Numbered from the stretch's first letter, positions 33,491 through 42,005 are shown. The stretch is DNA of 64,000 nt from Streptomyces sulfonofaciens (GCF_014656295.1 NZ_BNCD01000011.1:124001-188000), one strand, 5' to 3'. Numbers and translations are program-made. The notes: generated by a model not told the origin, from the sequence alone.

Positions 33491-34081
33491 GTGCCCGCCG
33501 ACCCACTGCACCGCGCCGGAACCCCTCAGCGCAGTACGACGAGCCAGCCGTCCGGCGGCTCGGGGGCGAGCGCCATCGAGGTCCGCAGGAGCAGCCGCCG
33601 ACGCAGGACGGTCTCCGCGTACCGCGAGGGCGACCGCACCGTCGTACTGATCCCCGCCAGGATGTCCAAGGCGGAGGAGCAGCGCTGGGTGACCGTCATG
33701 CTCGACAAGCTCGCCGCGCAGGAGAGCAAGCGGGCGCTGGGCGACGCGGATCTCACCGAGCGGGCCGCGCTGCTGTCCGAGCAGTACTTCGACGGCCGGG
33801 CGAGACCCAGCTCGGTCCGCTGGGTCACCAACCAGAACACCCGCTGGGGCTCGTGCACCCCGGCCGAGGGCAGTATCCGCCTTTCGCACCGCTTGCAGGG
33901 CATGCCCGAGTACGTCATCGACTACGTCCTCGTCCACGAGCTGGCCCATCTCCTGGTGCCGGGCCACGGCCCCCGCTTCTGGCGGCTGCTGGAGGCATAC
34001 CCGCGTACGGAACGCGCGCGTGGCTATCTGGAAGGCGTGGTGGCGGCGGACCGACTTCCCCATCTGCCCGCCACACGCTGA
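33491..34081 (+). CDS. YgjP/SprT-like M48-type zinc metallopeptidase
   Basis: The 196-residue protein has the zinc motif VHELAHLLVPGHGPRFW (HELAH plus downstream GHGxxFW) and the preceding RWGSC (here NTRWGSCTPAEG), the signature of the YgjP/DUF45 family. It is predicted cytoplasmic; no signal peptide is present. Substrates are not known. The GTG start at 33491 has TAACGT 6 bases upstream (33479-33484) and no SD, consistent with a leaderless transcript. It is divergent from the ThiF-ABC1 pair and could share its operator region. Confidence 0.85.
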   Translation: MPADPLHRAGTPQRSTTSQPSGGSGASAIEVRRSSRRRRTVSAYREGDRTVVLIPARMSKAEEQRWVTVMLDKLAAQESKRALGDADLTERAALLSEQYFDGRARPSSVRWVTNQNTRWGSCTPAEGSIRLSHRLQGMPEYVIDYVLVHELAHLLVPGHGPRFWRLLEAYPRTERARGYLEGVVAADRLPHLPATR

Positions 34082-34232
34082 GGAATTCCGCTTCCGGGTG
34101 CGCCGCACATCGCGGAAACGCACCCTTCCCGGTGATCGTGTACCGGCTCCGTGCCGTCTTCGTACGCTGTCACCGATTGCCGTTAGCCTGGCGCGACGCA
34201 CATCACTTCGGGACGGGGGACGGTCGTCACGC

Positions 34233-35900
34233 ATGGCTCGGGAATTCCAACGCGGCCACAAGGCCAGGATCAGTGACCTCACCGCGGGGACGGATCTGTA
34301 CGTAGGAGTGCACATCTCCGCCCCGGGGCTGACCTTCGACATCAGCTGCTTCGGACTCGACGAGGACGAACGGCTCTCCGACGACCGATACTTCGTCTTC
34401 TTCAACCAGCCGAAGTCCCCGGAGGAGGCCATCCAACTGCTCGGGGCGCAGGCGGGCGACACGGAGTCCTTCCGGGTCACGCTGGAGCGTGTCCCGCAGC
34501 GGATCCGCAGGCTGACGTTCACCGCCACCGTCGACGGTGCCGGTCGGATGTCGCAGATCGGCACCGGCTACCTGCGGATCGTCGCGGGCGGCGAGGAGGT
34601 CGCCAGGTACTCGTTCAGCGGCCCGGAGTTCTCCACCGAACGCGCGGTGATGCTCGGCGACTTCTACCTGAAGGACGTCTGGCGGTTCGCCGCCGTCGGC
34701 CAGGGTTTCGACGGCGGCCTCGACGCCCTGCTCAGGAACTTCGGCGGCGAGATCGCCGAGGAGCAGGGGGCCGGGCAGGAACCGGGGCGGGAGGGGGCCG
34801 TTCCCGGCTTCGCGCCACCGGCGCAGAGTGCTCCGGCCCCCGCGTTCGCCCCGCCCGCGCAGGCGGCCCCGCCCGCGTTCGGCGTCCCGGCAGGGCCGGC
34901 CCCCAACGCCCCCGTGCCCCAGCAGGCTCCGCCCGTGCCCGCTCCCGCGGCGCGGGGTTATACGCCTGTGCAGGACGGGACGGCGGCCGCTTTTCCCGCG
35001 GCGCGGGGTTACGCGCCCGTCCAGGACGGGACCGCGGCGGTTTTCCCCGCGGCGCCCGGCCAGCCGACCGGATACGGGTCCCAGGTCGCCGGGCCACCGC
35101 TGGAACCCGGCGGCACCCTTGCAGGACCGGCTCCCTACGGGCAGCCCGGTCAGCCGCCCCCCCGGACCACCCCGCCCAGCCGGTGCAGCCGGGCCCGCCC
35201 GGCCCCGGTCAGCCACCGCAGTTCGGCCGGCTGCCCGGCCAAGCGCCGCCCCCGCCGCCCGGCTACGGCCTCCCGCAGCCGCCCACCGCGCCCCTGCCGC
35301 CCGGCTACGGGCCCCAGGCCCCCACTCCGACCGCTCCAGCGGGATACGGACAGCCGCCCGCACCGGCCCCCACCGCGCCTCCGCCGCCCGGTTACGGGGT
35401 CCAGGGGCCCGCCCCGATCGTCCCGCAGGTCTACGGCGGACCGCCCGCACCCGCGCAGGCACCGCCGCCGGGTTCCGGCCTGCCCCACGGCGCGCCGCCG
35501 CCCGGCCACGGGCAGCCGCCCGGCCACGGGCAGCCGCCCGGGCTGCCGCAGCCCATGGGTGAAACCTTCGTGGGCCACCCCGCGCCCCCGCCCGGGTACG
35601 GGCAGCCGGGTCCGCCGGGACAGCCGCAGTCCCCACCCGGTCAGGGACCGCTCGGCCGGGGACCGGCCGGCCAGGGCCTCATGGCCGCGCTCCAGCCCTA
35701 CCAGGAGGCAGCCGCCGGGCAGCGCTGGACCCAGCAGAACGAGAAGCTGGTCCGAGTGGACCTCGCCGTCGGGGAGCAGCCGGTGCTGGCCCGCCAGGGC
35801 AGCATGGTGCTCTACCAGGGCAAGGTCGACTTCAGCTACAAGGGGGCCGGCTTCGAGGGCCGGATCGTGGGCAACGCCACGGGCCAGGAGATGCAACTGA
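34233..35900 (+). CDS. TerD-domain protein, N-terminal half of a frameshifted TerD-AIM24 fusion
   Basis: Residues 1-180 form a TerD (tellurium-resistance/stress) domain with the calcium-site pattern FDISCFGLDEDERLSDDRY and VFFNQPKSPEEAI. A Pro/Ala/Gln-rich linker with VQDGTAA repeats follows. After the C7 run at 35157-35163 the frame changes composition to Arg/Ser-rich residues, unlike the linker, while the -1 frame continues smoothly into PDHPAQPVQPGPPG and then an AIM24 domain. The native product is therefore probably one protein of about 700 residues spanning 34233-36331, and the bases read here after 35163 in this frame are not the true C-terminus. Confidence 0.75.
   Translation: MAREFQRGHKARISDLTAGTDLYVGVHISAPGLTFDISCFGLDEDERLSDDRYFVFFNQPKSPEEAIQLLGAQAGDTESFRVTLERVPQRIRRLTFTATVDGAGRMSQIGTGYLRIVAGGEEVARYSFSGPEFSTERAVMLGDFYLKDVWRFAAVGQGFDGGLDALLRNFGGEIAEEQGAGQEPGREGAVPGFAPPAQSAPAPAFAPPAQAAPPAFGVPAGPAPNAPVPQQAPPVPAPAARGYTPVQDGTAAAFPAARGYAPVQDGTAAVFPAAPGQPTGYGSQVAGPPLEPGGTLAGPAPYGQPGQPPPRTTPPSRCSRARPAPVSHRSSAGCPAKRRPRRPATASRSRPPRPCRPATGPRPPLRPLQRDTDSRPHRPPPRLRRPVTGSRGPPRSSRRSTADRPHPRRHRRRVPACPTARRRPATGSRPATGSRPGCRSPWVKPSWATPRPRPGTGSRVRRDSRSPHPVRDRSAGDRPARASWPRSSPTRRQPPGSAGPSRTRSWSEWTSPSGSSRCWPARAAWCSTRARSTSATRGPASRAGSWATPRARRCN
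35157..35163 (+). other. C7 homopolymer: frameshift site between TerD and AIM24 halves
   Basis: Codons are CCC CCC C.. in the TerD frame. Adding one C (C8) restores a single open frame from 34233 to 36331. Alternatives are a sequencing error, a phase-variable tract or -1 ribosomal slippage on C7. Confidence 0.65.
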
Positions 35901-36331
35901 TGCGCTGCTCCGGCCACGGCCAGGTGTTCCTGGCGGAGAACGGCACCCATCTGCACCCCGTCGAGCTCCAGGGCGACGCCCTCTGCGTGTCCGCGGAGAA
36001 CGTCCTGGCCTTCGACGAGGCGCTGCACTACGAGGTGCGCCGCATCGAGGGGCACGGCATCCCGGGCGGCGCGCTGTTCACCCTGCAGTTCCAGGGCACG
36101 GGCACCGTCGTCGTGAAGACGCACGGCGCGCCCGTCGTGCTCCCCGTGACGCCGACGACGTTCGCCGACTGCCACGCGGTCGTCGCCTGGTCGGCGGCGT
36201 CCCAGGTGGTCGTGGCCAGCCAGGTGCGGATGCGGGCGAACGCCTATCCGGGCGCCAGCGGGGAGAGCGTGAACCTCCAGTTCCGGGGCGCGCCCGGCAA
36301 CTTCATCGTCGTCCAGCCGTACGAGGTCTGA
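35183..36331 (+). CDS. AIM24-family protein, C-terminal half of the frameshifted TerD-AIM24 fusion
   Basis: The first 170 residues are a Pro/Gly/Tyr linker (repeated PPPGYG units), then a beta-rich AIM24 domain starting near QNEKLVRVDLAVGEQPVLARQ and running to the end (NFIVVQPYEV). AIM24 domains share the TRAP-like beta-sandwich; their biochemical role in bacteria is unknown, though fusion to TerD links them to envelope stress. The annotated start at 35183 is artificial: there is no SD and the frame is open further upstream to the C7 run. The next gene starts 8 bases after the stop. Confidence 0.75.
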   Translation: MQPGPPGPGQPPQFGRLPGQAPPPPPGYGLPQPPTAPLPPGYGPQAPTPTAPAGYGQPPAPAPTAPPPPGYGVQGPAPIVPQVYGGPPAPAQAPPPGSGLPHGAPPPGHGQPPGHGQPPGLPQPMGETFVGHPAPPPGYGQPGPPGQPQSPPGQGPLGRGPAGQGLMAALQPYQEAAAGQRWTQQNEKLVRVDLAVGEQPVLARQGSMVLYQGKVDFSYKGAGFEGRIVGNATGQEMQLMRCSGHGQVFLAENGTHLHPVELQGDALCVSAENVLAFDEALHYEVRRIEGHGIPGGALFTLQFQGTGTVVVKTHGAPVVLPVTPTTFADCHAVVAWSAASQVVVASQVRMRANAYPGASGESVNLQFRGAPGNFIVVQPYEV

Positions 36332-36339
36332 GGTCCGTC

Positions 36340-37020
36340 ATGAATCAGCAGCTCGCGGGCTTCGTCCCGGCGCCGGTGGCCGCCCGCATGGAGAACCACG
36401 GCCCGCACATGGTCAAGGTCGCCCTGCGAAGCGGTCATGACCTCCTCGCGCGCGTGGGATCGATGGTCGCCTACGAGGGCTTCGTCCAGTACGAGCCCAA
36501 CCCGCCCGCCGTCCGCCAGATCGCCCGGGACTGGGTGACCGGGGAGGGCGCGCCCCTGATGAAGTGCTCCGGCGACGGCCTGCTCTACCTGGCCGACTAC
36601 GGAGCGGATGTCGTGATCATCAACCTCGACGGGGACGCGCTCTCCGTCAACGGCAGCAGTCTGCTCGCCTTCGACGCCCACCTCCAGTGGGGGGTCGAGC
36701 GGGTCAGGGGCCTGGCGAAGTTCACCGGGCAGGGCCTGTGGAACATCCGGATCTCCGGACGAGGCTCCGTGGCGCTGACGTCCCGTGGCACCCCCATCGT
36801 CGTCGACTGCGGCCGCGGCGAGGACGAGACCTGTGTGGACCCCGACGCGCTGATCGCCTGGTCGCCGAACCTGAAGGTGAAGGGCAAGCGCAGCTTCAAG
36901 GCGGGCTCGCTCGTCGGGCGGGGCAGCGGCGAGGCGTACCAGATGGGCTTCTCGGGGCAGGGCATCGTCGTCGTACAGCCCAGTGAGGACAGCACCGACC
37001 GCCTCCGGATCCGGGGCTGA
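36340..37020 (+). CDS. AIM24-family protein (second of three tandem copies)
   Basis: The 226-residue protein is an AIM24 domain alone, sharing with its neighbours the pattern VxLRSGHDLLARVGSMVAYEG, LMKCSGDGLLYLADYG and GFSGQGIVVVQPSE. It directly follows the TerD-AIM24 gene (8-base gap) and precedes a third copy (16-base gap), so all three are one operon. The function is unknown; tandem copies suggest a hetero-oligomeric ring or sandwich assembly, which is inference from the known oligomerisation of the TRAP-like fold. Confidence 0.82.
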   Translation: MNQQLAGFVPAPVAARMENHGPHMVKVALRSGHDLLARVGSMVAYEGFVQYEPNPPAVRQIARDWVTGEGAPLMKCSGDGLLYLADYGADVVIINLDGDALSVNGSSLLAFDAHLQWGVERVRGLAKFTGQGLWNIRISGRGSVALTSRGTPIVVDCGRGEDETCVDPDALIAWSPNLKVKGKRSFKAGSLVGRGSGEAYQMGFSGQGIVVVQPSEDSTDRLRIRG

Positions 37021-37036
37021 GGGGGAGACGAGAGAC

Positions 37037-37792
37037 ATGCAGAGCCCGCTTTTCGGCTTCGCCGAGCAGCAGACCCAGGAGCGCTACAGCCTCCAGAACC
37101 CCCAGCTCCTGCGGGTGGTCCTGGAGGGCCACGACGGCGTGCTCGCACGCAAGGGGTCCATGGTCGCCTACCAGGGCCTGGTGGAGTTCGACGGCGAGAT
37201 CCAGACCATGGGACAGCAGCGCGCCCGCGCCTGGACCGGTGAAGGGCTCGACCTGATGCGCTGCCACGGCCAGGGCACGGTCTACTTCGCCAACCTCGCC
37301 CAGCACGTCCACCTGGTCGACGTCGACCAGGACGGCCTGAGCGTGGACAGCGGATACGTCCTGGCGATGGACTCCTCCCTGCACCACCAGGTCGTGGCCG
37401 TGGACAGCCAGTACGGCATCTCCGGCTCCGGCAAGTACCAGCTCGTCATCACCGGTCGCGGCAAGGTGGCCCTGATGACGTCGGGACAGCCCCTGATGCT
37501 CCAGGTCACCCCGGACCGCTACGTCAACGCCGACGCGGACGCCGTCGTCGCGTGGTCCAACGGCCTGCGGGTGCAGATGCAGGCGCAGACCCACTCCTCG
37601 GGCGTCTGGCGGCGGCGCGGCACCACCGGCGAGGGCTGGGAGCTCAGCTTCATGGGTCAGGGCTATGCGCTCGTGCAGCCCAGCGAGCTGCTGCCGCCGC
37701 AGGGCGCGGAGATCGGCCAGGGACTGCGCGCCCAGTACGGCATGGGCCGGCACGGCGCCCACGGCCAGAACCAGGGCAACGTCTGGAACTGA
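37037..37792 (+). CDS. AIM24-family protein (third of three tandem copies)
   Basis: The 251-residue protein has the same core (LEGHDGVLARKGSMVAYQG, LMRCHGQGTVYFANLA, MGQGYALVQPSELLP) with a short extension after the domain (QYGMGRHGAHGQNQG). ATG 37037 is used because GGGGGAGACG precedes it at a proper distance. It ends the operon; a hairpin for the convergent strand follows. Confidence 0.82.
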   Translation: MQSPLFGFAEQQTQERYSLQNPQLLRVVLEGHDGVLARKGSMVAYQGLVEFDGEIQTMGQQRARAWTGEGLDLMRCHGQGTVYFANLAQHVHLVDVDQDGLSVDSGYVLAMDSSLHHQVVAVDSQYGISGSGKYQLVITGRGKVALMTSGQPLMLQVTPDRYVNADADAVVAWSNGLRVQMQAQTHSSGVWRRRGTTGEGWELSFMGQGYALVQPSELLPPQGAEIGQGLRAQYGMGRHGAHGQNQGNVWN

Positions 37793-37828
37793 CGACGCAT
37801 CCCCCATCGCACCCCCACCGTGCGGACG

Positions 37829-37863
37829 GTAAGGGGCGGCCACCCAGGGTGACCACCCCTTAC
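37829..37863 (-). terminator. terminator of the Nudix/DUF2342 operon
   Basis: Arms 37829-37845 and 37847-37863 pair over 17 positions. Two C-A mismatches on the plus strand become G-U pairs in minus-strand RNA, so the hairpin is complete only for leftward transcripts, which is the direction of the gene ending at 37877. Confidence 0.6.
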
Positions 37864-37876
37864 ATCTTCGCCATTC

Positions 37877-38398
37877 CTACATCCCCACGCGCTCGCGGGT
37901 GGCGGCGAGCAGGCGGGCCACCGACTCGTCGGCGACCTGCGGCACCTCCTCGTAGCTGAACCAGCGCAGGTCGAGGGATTCGCTGCTGATCGTCTCGACG
38001 GCGCCGGGCGGTGCCAGTGCCGCGTACTGGACGTCCAGGTGCCAGGCACAGGGCGTGTGGTGGCGGTCGAGCCGGACCGGGCCGCCGGGGACCAGCGCCA
38101 GGCCGGGGATGCCGGACTCCTCCGTGGCCTCGCGCAGTGCCGCGGCCGCCAGCGTCGTGTCCTGCGGCTCGCAGTGGCCGCCCATCTGAAGCCACATGCG
38201 GAGCTTGCCGTGCAGGGTCAGCAGGGCCCGGCCGCGCTCGGGGTCGACCACCAGGGCGCTCGCCGTGATGTGCCCGGCGGTGCAGGCCTTCCACAGGCCG
38301 TCCGTGTGCGCCGCGAGGTGGTCCAGGTAGGCCTGGCGCAGCTCGCCCTGCGATCCGTGGGCCTTCAGTACGAGGAGCGCGTCTTCGTACAGGCTCAC
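37877..38398 (-). CDS. Nudix hydrolase
   Basis: The 173-residue protein contains a Nudix box read as GGHCEPQDTTLAAAALREA followed by TEESG, i.e. GX5EX7REXXEEXG with small variations. It should hydrolyse a nucleoside diphosphate-linked compound; the substrate is unknown. The GTG start overlaps the stop of the upstream DUF2342 gene (GTGA), so the two are co-translated. Confidence 0.85.
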   Translation of the reverse strand: MSLYEDALLVLKAHGSQGELRQAYLDHLAAHTDGLWKACTAGHITASALVVDPERGRALLTLHGKLRMWLQMGGHCEPQDTTLAAAALREATEESGIPGLALVPGGPVRLDRHHTPCAWHLDVQYAALAPPGAVETISSESLDLRWFSYEEVPQVADESVARLLAATRERVGM

Positions 38399-39975
38399 CG
38401 CTTGTCGTCGCCCTCGCCCTCGGTGCCGGAGTCCTTACCGGAGTCCGTACCGGAGGCGGTGCCCGAGTCGTCTGCGTCCTTGGCGTCCTTCGCTTCCTCG
38501 GCGTCCGCTTCCTCGGCGTCCGCTTCCTCGGCGTCGGCGGCGCCCTCGGTCCCGGTGGCGTCGGTGGCGCCGGTGCCCTCGGAGGCCCTCTGCTCCGCCG
38601 CGGCCGGACCGCCGCCCGCCGCCTCTCCGAGGATCTTGTCCAGTTCGGAGAAGTCCAGTTGCTCGCGGTGTACGAAGCCGTCCGGATCGTCCAGGTCGGA
38701 GGCTGTGGGCAGCATGTCCGGGTGGGCCCAGAGGGCGTCCCGGCCGTCGACGCCGCGCGCGTCGGTGAGCGAGGCCCACAGCCGGGCGGCGTCGCGCAGC
38801 CGCCTCGGCCGCAGCTCCAGCCCGATCAGGGTGGCGAACGTCTGCTCCGCGGGCCCACCGGTCGCCCGGCGGCGGCGCAGCGTCTCACGGAGCGCCGCAG
38901 CCGAGGACAGACGCGGGCTGGCGGCCTCGTGGACCACCGCGTCGACCCAGCCCTCGACGAGCGCCAGAGCGGTCTCCAGCCGGGCCAGTGCGTTCTTCTG
39001 CTCGGGGGTGTCCTCCGGCTGGAACATGCCCTGCTGCAACGCTTCCTGCAACTGCTCGGGGTTCTGCGGATCGAGCTGGCCGACCACGTCCTCCAGCTTC
39101 TGGGTGTCGACCTTGATGCCGCGCGCGTAGCCCTCGACCGCGCCGAACAGGTGCGAGCGCAGCCAGGGGACGTGGGCGAAGAGCCGCTGGTGGGCCGCCT
39201 CGCGCAGCGCCAGATACAGCCGCACCTCCTCCTTCGGCACCCCGAGGTCCTTGCCGAACGCCGACACGTTCACCGGGAGCAGGGCGGCCTTGCCCGCCGG
39301 GCCGAGCGGCAGTCCGATGTCGGAGGAGCCGACCACCTCGCCCGCGAGCACGCCCACGGCCTGGCCGATCTGGGTGCCGAACATGGCGCCCCCCATGGAC
39401 CGCATCATCCCGATGAGCGGGCCCGCCATGGCCTGCATCTCCTCGGGCAGCACATCGCCCATGGCCGCCCCGACCCGCTCGGCCACCGGGTCGACCAGCT
39501 CCTTCCACACCGGAAGGGTCGCCTCGACCCACTCGGCGCGGCTCCAGGCCACCGCCGAGCCGGCGCCGGAGGGCAGCGAGGTGGCGCCGTCCAGCCAGAG
39601 GTCGGCGAGCCGGACGGCCTCCTCCACGGCGGAGCGCTCGGCGGGGCCGACGCTGCTGTCCTTGGTGCCGTCGGGAGAGCCCTGGGAGACGGTCTGGCGG
39701 GCGATCTGCTTGGCCATGTCCCAGTTCACCGGGCCGCCCTCGTACGACAGCATCTGGCCGAGCTGCTGGAAGGCGGCGCCCAGGTCCGAGGGGTTCATCG
39801 AGCCGAACATCGCGGCCAGGGGGTTGTCCCCGCCCGGGCCGCCCGATCCCGGCCCGAAACCGAACGGATTGGCAGGTCCCTGACCACCACCGCCCTGCTG
39901 GTCCTTCTTCTTGCCCTCGTCGCCGTCTTCCGGCTCCTCCGGCGGAAGGCCGAATCCGAATGGGGTGTCACTCAC
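38395..39975 (-). CDS. DUF2342 zinc-dependent metalloprotease-like protein
   Basis: The 526-residue protein resembles the actinobacterial DUF2342 family once linked by name to coenzyme F420 biosynthesis. The helix LYLALREAAHQRLFAH is in the place of the metzincin-like zinc site (it reads EAAHQRLFAH, so a standard HExxH is absent). The N-terminal 60 residues are Gly/Pro-rich and the C-terminal 80 residues are acidic, including three copies of DAEEA. GTG 39975 follows GAGGAATCCC. The protein has no signal peptide. The mycobacterial counterpart is Rv3195 in the same gene order. Confidence 0.82.
   Translation of the reverse strand: MSDTPFGFGLPPEEPEDGDEGKKKDQQGGGGQGPANPFGFGPGSGGPGGDNPLAAMFGSMNPSDLGAAFQQLGQMLSYEGGPVNWDMAKQIARQTVSQGSPDGTKDSSVGPAERSAVEEAVRLADLWLDGATSLPSGAGSAVAWSRAEWVEATLPVWKELVDPVAERVGAAMGDVLPEEMQAMAGPLIGMMRSMGGAMFGTQIGQAVGVLAGEVVGSSDIGLPLGPAGKAALLPVNVSAFGKDLGVPKEEVRLYLALREAAHQRLFAHVPWLRSHLFGAVEGYARGIKVDTQKLEDVVGQLDPQNPEQLQEALQQGMFQPEDTPEQKNALARLETALALVEGWVDAVVHEAASPRLSSAAALRETLRRRRATGGPAEQTFATLIGLELRPRRLRDAARLWASLTDARGVDGRDALWAHPDMLPTASDLDDPDGFVHREQLDFSELDKILGEAAGGGPAAAEQRASEGTGATDATGTEGAADAEEADAEEADAEEAKDAKDADDSGTASGTDSGKDSGTEGEGDDKR
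38482..38540 (-). repeat. 15-base tandem repeat encoding (A/D)EEAD
   Basis: The unit GCGTCCGCTTCCTCG occurs about three times in the 3' part of the DUF2342 gene, giving an acidic tail that may vary in length between strains. Confidence 0.55.
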
Positions 39976-40166
39976 GGGATTCCTCGGCTCGTTGGGCCGC
40001 CGGTACGGTCCGGCGGCGACTGCCCTGCGTCACTGTCCAGCGTAGACACCAAAGGCCCGGCGAGCCTCGGTGCGCCGCCGGGTCGGCGCCTGCGGCAGGA
40101 TGGATGCCACCTGCTACGTGCGCTTTCCGTGGCGTACGTACTGAAGACAACCGCTGGAGACACCTG

Positions 40167-41276
40167 GTGAGTTCCCCAGATCCACAGGTTCGCGCAGCGC
40201 GAAACCCCGGGCCGGGAGCTGTGCCGCGCGGGCCCGTCGTCGCCGTCACCGGCGCCGCCTCGGGCGTCGGCGCACTGCTGACCGAGCGCCTCGCCGCGAG
40301 CGACGAGGTGGGACAGGTGGTGGCCGTGGACGAGCGGCGCGGGGAGTGCACGGCGGCACAGTGGCACACCCTGGACGTCCGCGACCCGGCGATCGCCGAG
40401 AAACTGCGCGGAGCGGACGTCGTGGTGCACCTCGCCGTCGACCTCGACCTGGAGACCGACCCGGCGGCCCGCAGCGCCTACAACGTCCGCGGCACCCAGA
40501 CGGTGCTGACCGCAGCGGCCGCGGCCGGGGTGCGCCGCGTCGTGCTGTGCACGTCCGCGATGGTCTACGGAGCGCTTCCCGACAACGAGCTGCCGCTGTC
40601 CGAGGACGCCGAGCTGCGGGCGACGGCGGAGGCCACCGGCGTGGGTGACCTCCTGGAGATCGAGCGCCTCGGCCGCCGTGCGCCGCGTGCGCACCCGGGC
40701 CTCAACGTGACCGTGGTCAGGCCGGCCGTCCTGGTGGGCGGCACCGACACGGCCCTCACCCGCTACTTCGAGTCGCCCCGGCTGCTGGTGGTCGCCGGAT
40801 CGCGGCCCGCCTGGCAGTTCTGCCACGTCGATGACCTGTGCAGCGCCCTGGAGTACGCCGTCCTGGAGAAGGTGGAGGGCGAGCTGGCGGTCGGCTGCGA
40901 AGGCTGGCTGGAACAGGAGGAGGTCGAGGAGCTCAGCGGGATCCGCCGCATGGAGCTGCCCTCCGCCGTGGCCCTGGGCGCCGCGGCCCGGCTGCACCGC
41001 ATCGGGCTCACTCCCTCGCCCGCCGGCGACCTCGCCTACACCATGTACCCCTGGGTGGTCAGCGGCAGCCGTCTGCACGACGCGGGGTGGCGGCCGCAGT
41101 GGGCCAACGAGGAGGTGCTCGCCGAACTGCTGGAGGAGGTGGCGGGACGGCACACGGTCGCGGGGCGAAGGCTCGGCCGGAAGGACGCGACGGCCGCCGG
41201 GGCCGCGGGTGCGACGGTGGCGCTGCTGGGCACGGCGGCACTGGTCCGCAGGGCGCGCAGGGCACGGCGGCGGTAG
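40167..41276 (+). CDS. atypical SDR / NAD-dependent epimerase-like membrane-associated protein
   Basis: The 369-residue protein has a Rossmann motif AVTGAASGVGALL, HLAVDLD and YNVRGTQTVL as in extended SDRs, and CTSAMVYGAL in place of the usual YxxxK segment, so the catalytic Tyr/Lys pair is not evident. The last 25 residues are hydrophobic followed by an Arg-rich end (RRARRARRR), suggesting a C-terminal membrane anchor. The start is GTG 40167 with TGGAG 8 bases upstream. It is divergent from the DUF2342 gene. Substrate unknown. Confidence 0.8.
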   Translation: MSSPDPQVRAARNPGPGAVPRGPVVAVTGAASGVGALLTERLAASDEVGQVVAVDERRGECTAAQWHTLDVRDPAIAEKLRGADVVVHLAVDLDLETDPAARSAYNVRGTQTVLTAAAAAGVRRVVLCTSAMVYGALPDNELPLSEDAELRATAEATGVGDLLEIERLGRRAPRAHPGLNVTVVRPAVLVGGTDTALTRYFESPRLLVVAGSRPAWQFCHVDDLCSALEYAVLEKVEGELAVGCEGWLEQEEVEELSGIRRMELPSAVALGAAARLHRIGLTPSPAGDLAYTMYPWVVSGSRLHDAGWRPQWANEEVLAELLEEVAGRHTVAGRRLGRKDATAAGAAGATVALLGTAALVRRARRARRR

Positions 41277-41437
41277 CCGGCCGCGTCGGCCGCGGGTGCC
41301 GGTGCGCGCGGGCCACGGGCTACCGGGGCCGGGGCTGCCGTGAGCGGCGCGACGTGGCAGGGTGGACGCCGGTGGCCACCGGGGCGCAACCGGAACGGAC
41401 GGCGGGACCGTCCTCGGGACGTCCGCTCCGGGGTTTC

Positions 41438-41443
41438 TAGGAT
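41438..41443 (+). promoter_or_regulatory. -10 element TAGGAT of leaderless moaE
   Basis: TAGGAT is 6 bases before the moaE ATG and no SD is present, the geometry of a leaderless transcript. Confidence 0.5.
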
Positions 41444-41449
41444 GGGGGC

Positions 41450-41884
41450 ATGGAAATGGCGTCCGAGGTCGTCCGGCTGATCGCCGTGCGTGATGTCGCG
41501 TTGTCCGTCGACGAGGTCTTCGAGGCGGTGGGGGATGCCACCGCGGGAGGCACCGCCCTGTTCGTCGGCACGGTCCGCAACCACGACGGGGGTGCCGCGG
41601 TCGACCGCCTCGGGTACTCCTGCCACCCCACCGCGGAGGAGGAGATGCGCCGGGTGGCGGAGAAGGTCGTGGCCGAGTACCCCGTGCGCGCGCTGGCGGC
41701 CGTCCACCGGGTGGGCGATCTGGACGTGGGCGATCTCGCCGTGATCGTCGCCGTTTCGTGCCCGCACCGCGCCGAGGCCTTCGCGGCGTGCCGGAAACTG
41801 ATCGACGACCTCAAGCACGAGGTGCCCATCTGGAAGCACCAGCACTTCTCCGACGGCACGGAGGAGTGGGTCGGCGCCTGCTGA
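41450..41884 (+). CDS. moaE: MoaE: molybdopterin synthase catalytic subunit
   Basis: The 144-residue protein has the MoaE pattern GATLFVGTVRNHDGG-like (here GTALFVGTVRNHDGG), YSCHPTAEEEM, RVGDLDVGDLAVIVAVS and the C-terminal KHEVPIWKHQHF with the catalytic Lys. It uses thiocarboxylated MoaD to insert sulfur into precursor Z and form molybdopterin. MoaD is not seen next to it; moeZ at 6760 would be the enzyme that charges MoaD. An ATG two codons further in is an alternative start. Confidence 0.93.
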   Translation: MEMASEVVRLIAVRDVALSVDEVFEAVGDATAGGTALFVGTVRNHDGGAAVDRLGYSCHPTAEEEMRRVAEKVVAEYPVRALAAVHRVGDLDVGDLAVIVAVSCPHRAEAFAACRKLIDDLKHEVPIWKHQHFSDGTEEWVGAC

Positions 41885-41906
41885 CCGCAGAGCGGCGCGG
41901 AGCATT

Positions 41907-41972
41907 CCGGTTGCGTAACCGGACCCCCGCGGAGAGCGTTGACGGAGCAGATGATTAGTCTGCTGATCAGTC
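41907..41972 (+). promoter_or_regulatory. palindrome and TGATnAGTC repeats upstream of the small membrane protein
   Basis: CCGGTT-GCGT-AACCGG (41907-41922) is an inverted repeat, followed by TTGACG (41939-41944) and a pair of direct repeats TGATTAGTC / TGATCAGTC (41952-41960, 41964-41972). This AT-richer patch probably holds the promoter and operator of the gene at 42006. Confidence 0.4.
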
Positions 41973-42005
41973 AGTTGCGGTGGCTCTTGGGGTTGGGAGG
42001 TCGGC

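Noticed and set aside
39181-39230. HExxH protease site in the DUF2342 protein
   Set aside because: The visible motif is EAAHQRLFAH, not HExxH; only the family name supports a protease call.
41939-41961. TTGACGGAG-N8-TAGTCT as a PafBC promoter
   Set aside because: Spacing fits, but the invariant TTGTC core is TTGAC and the downstream gene has no link to DNA repair; kept only as a remark.
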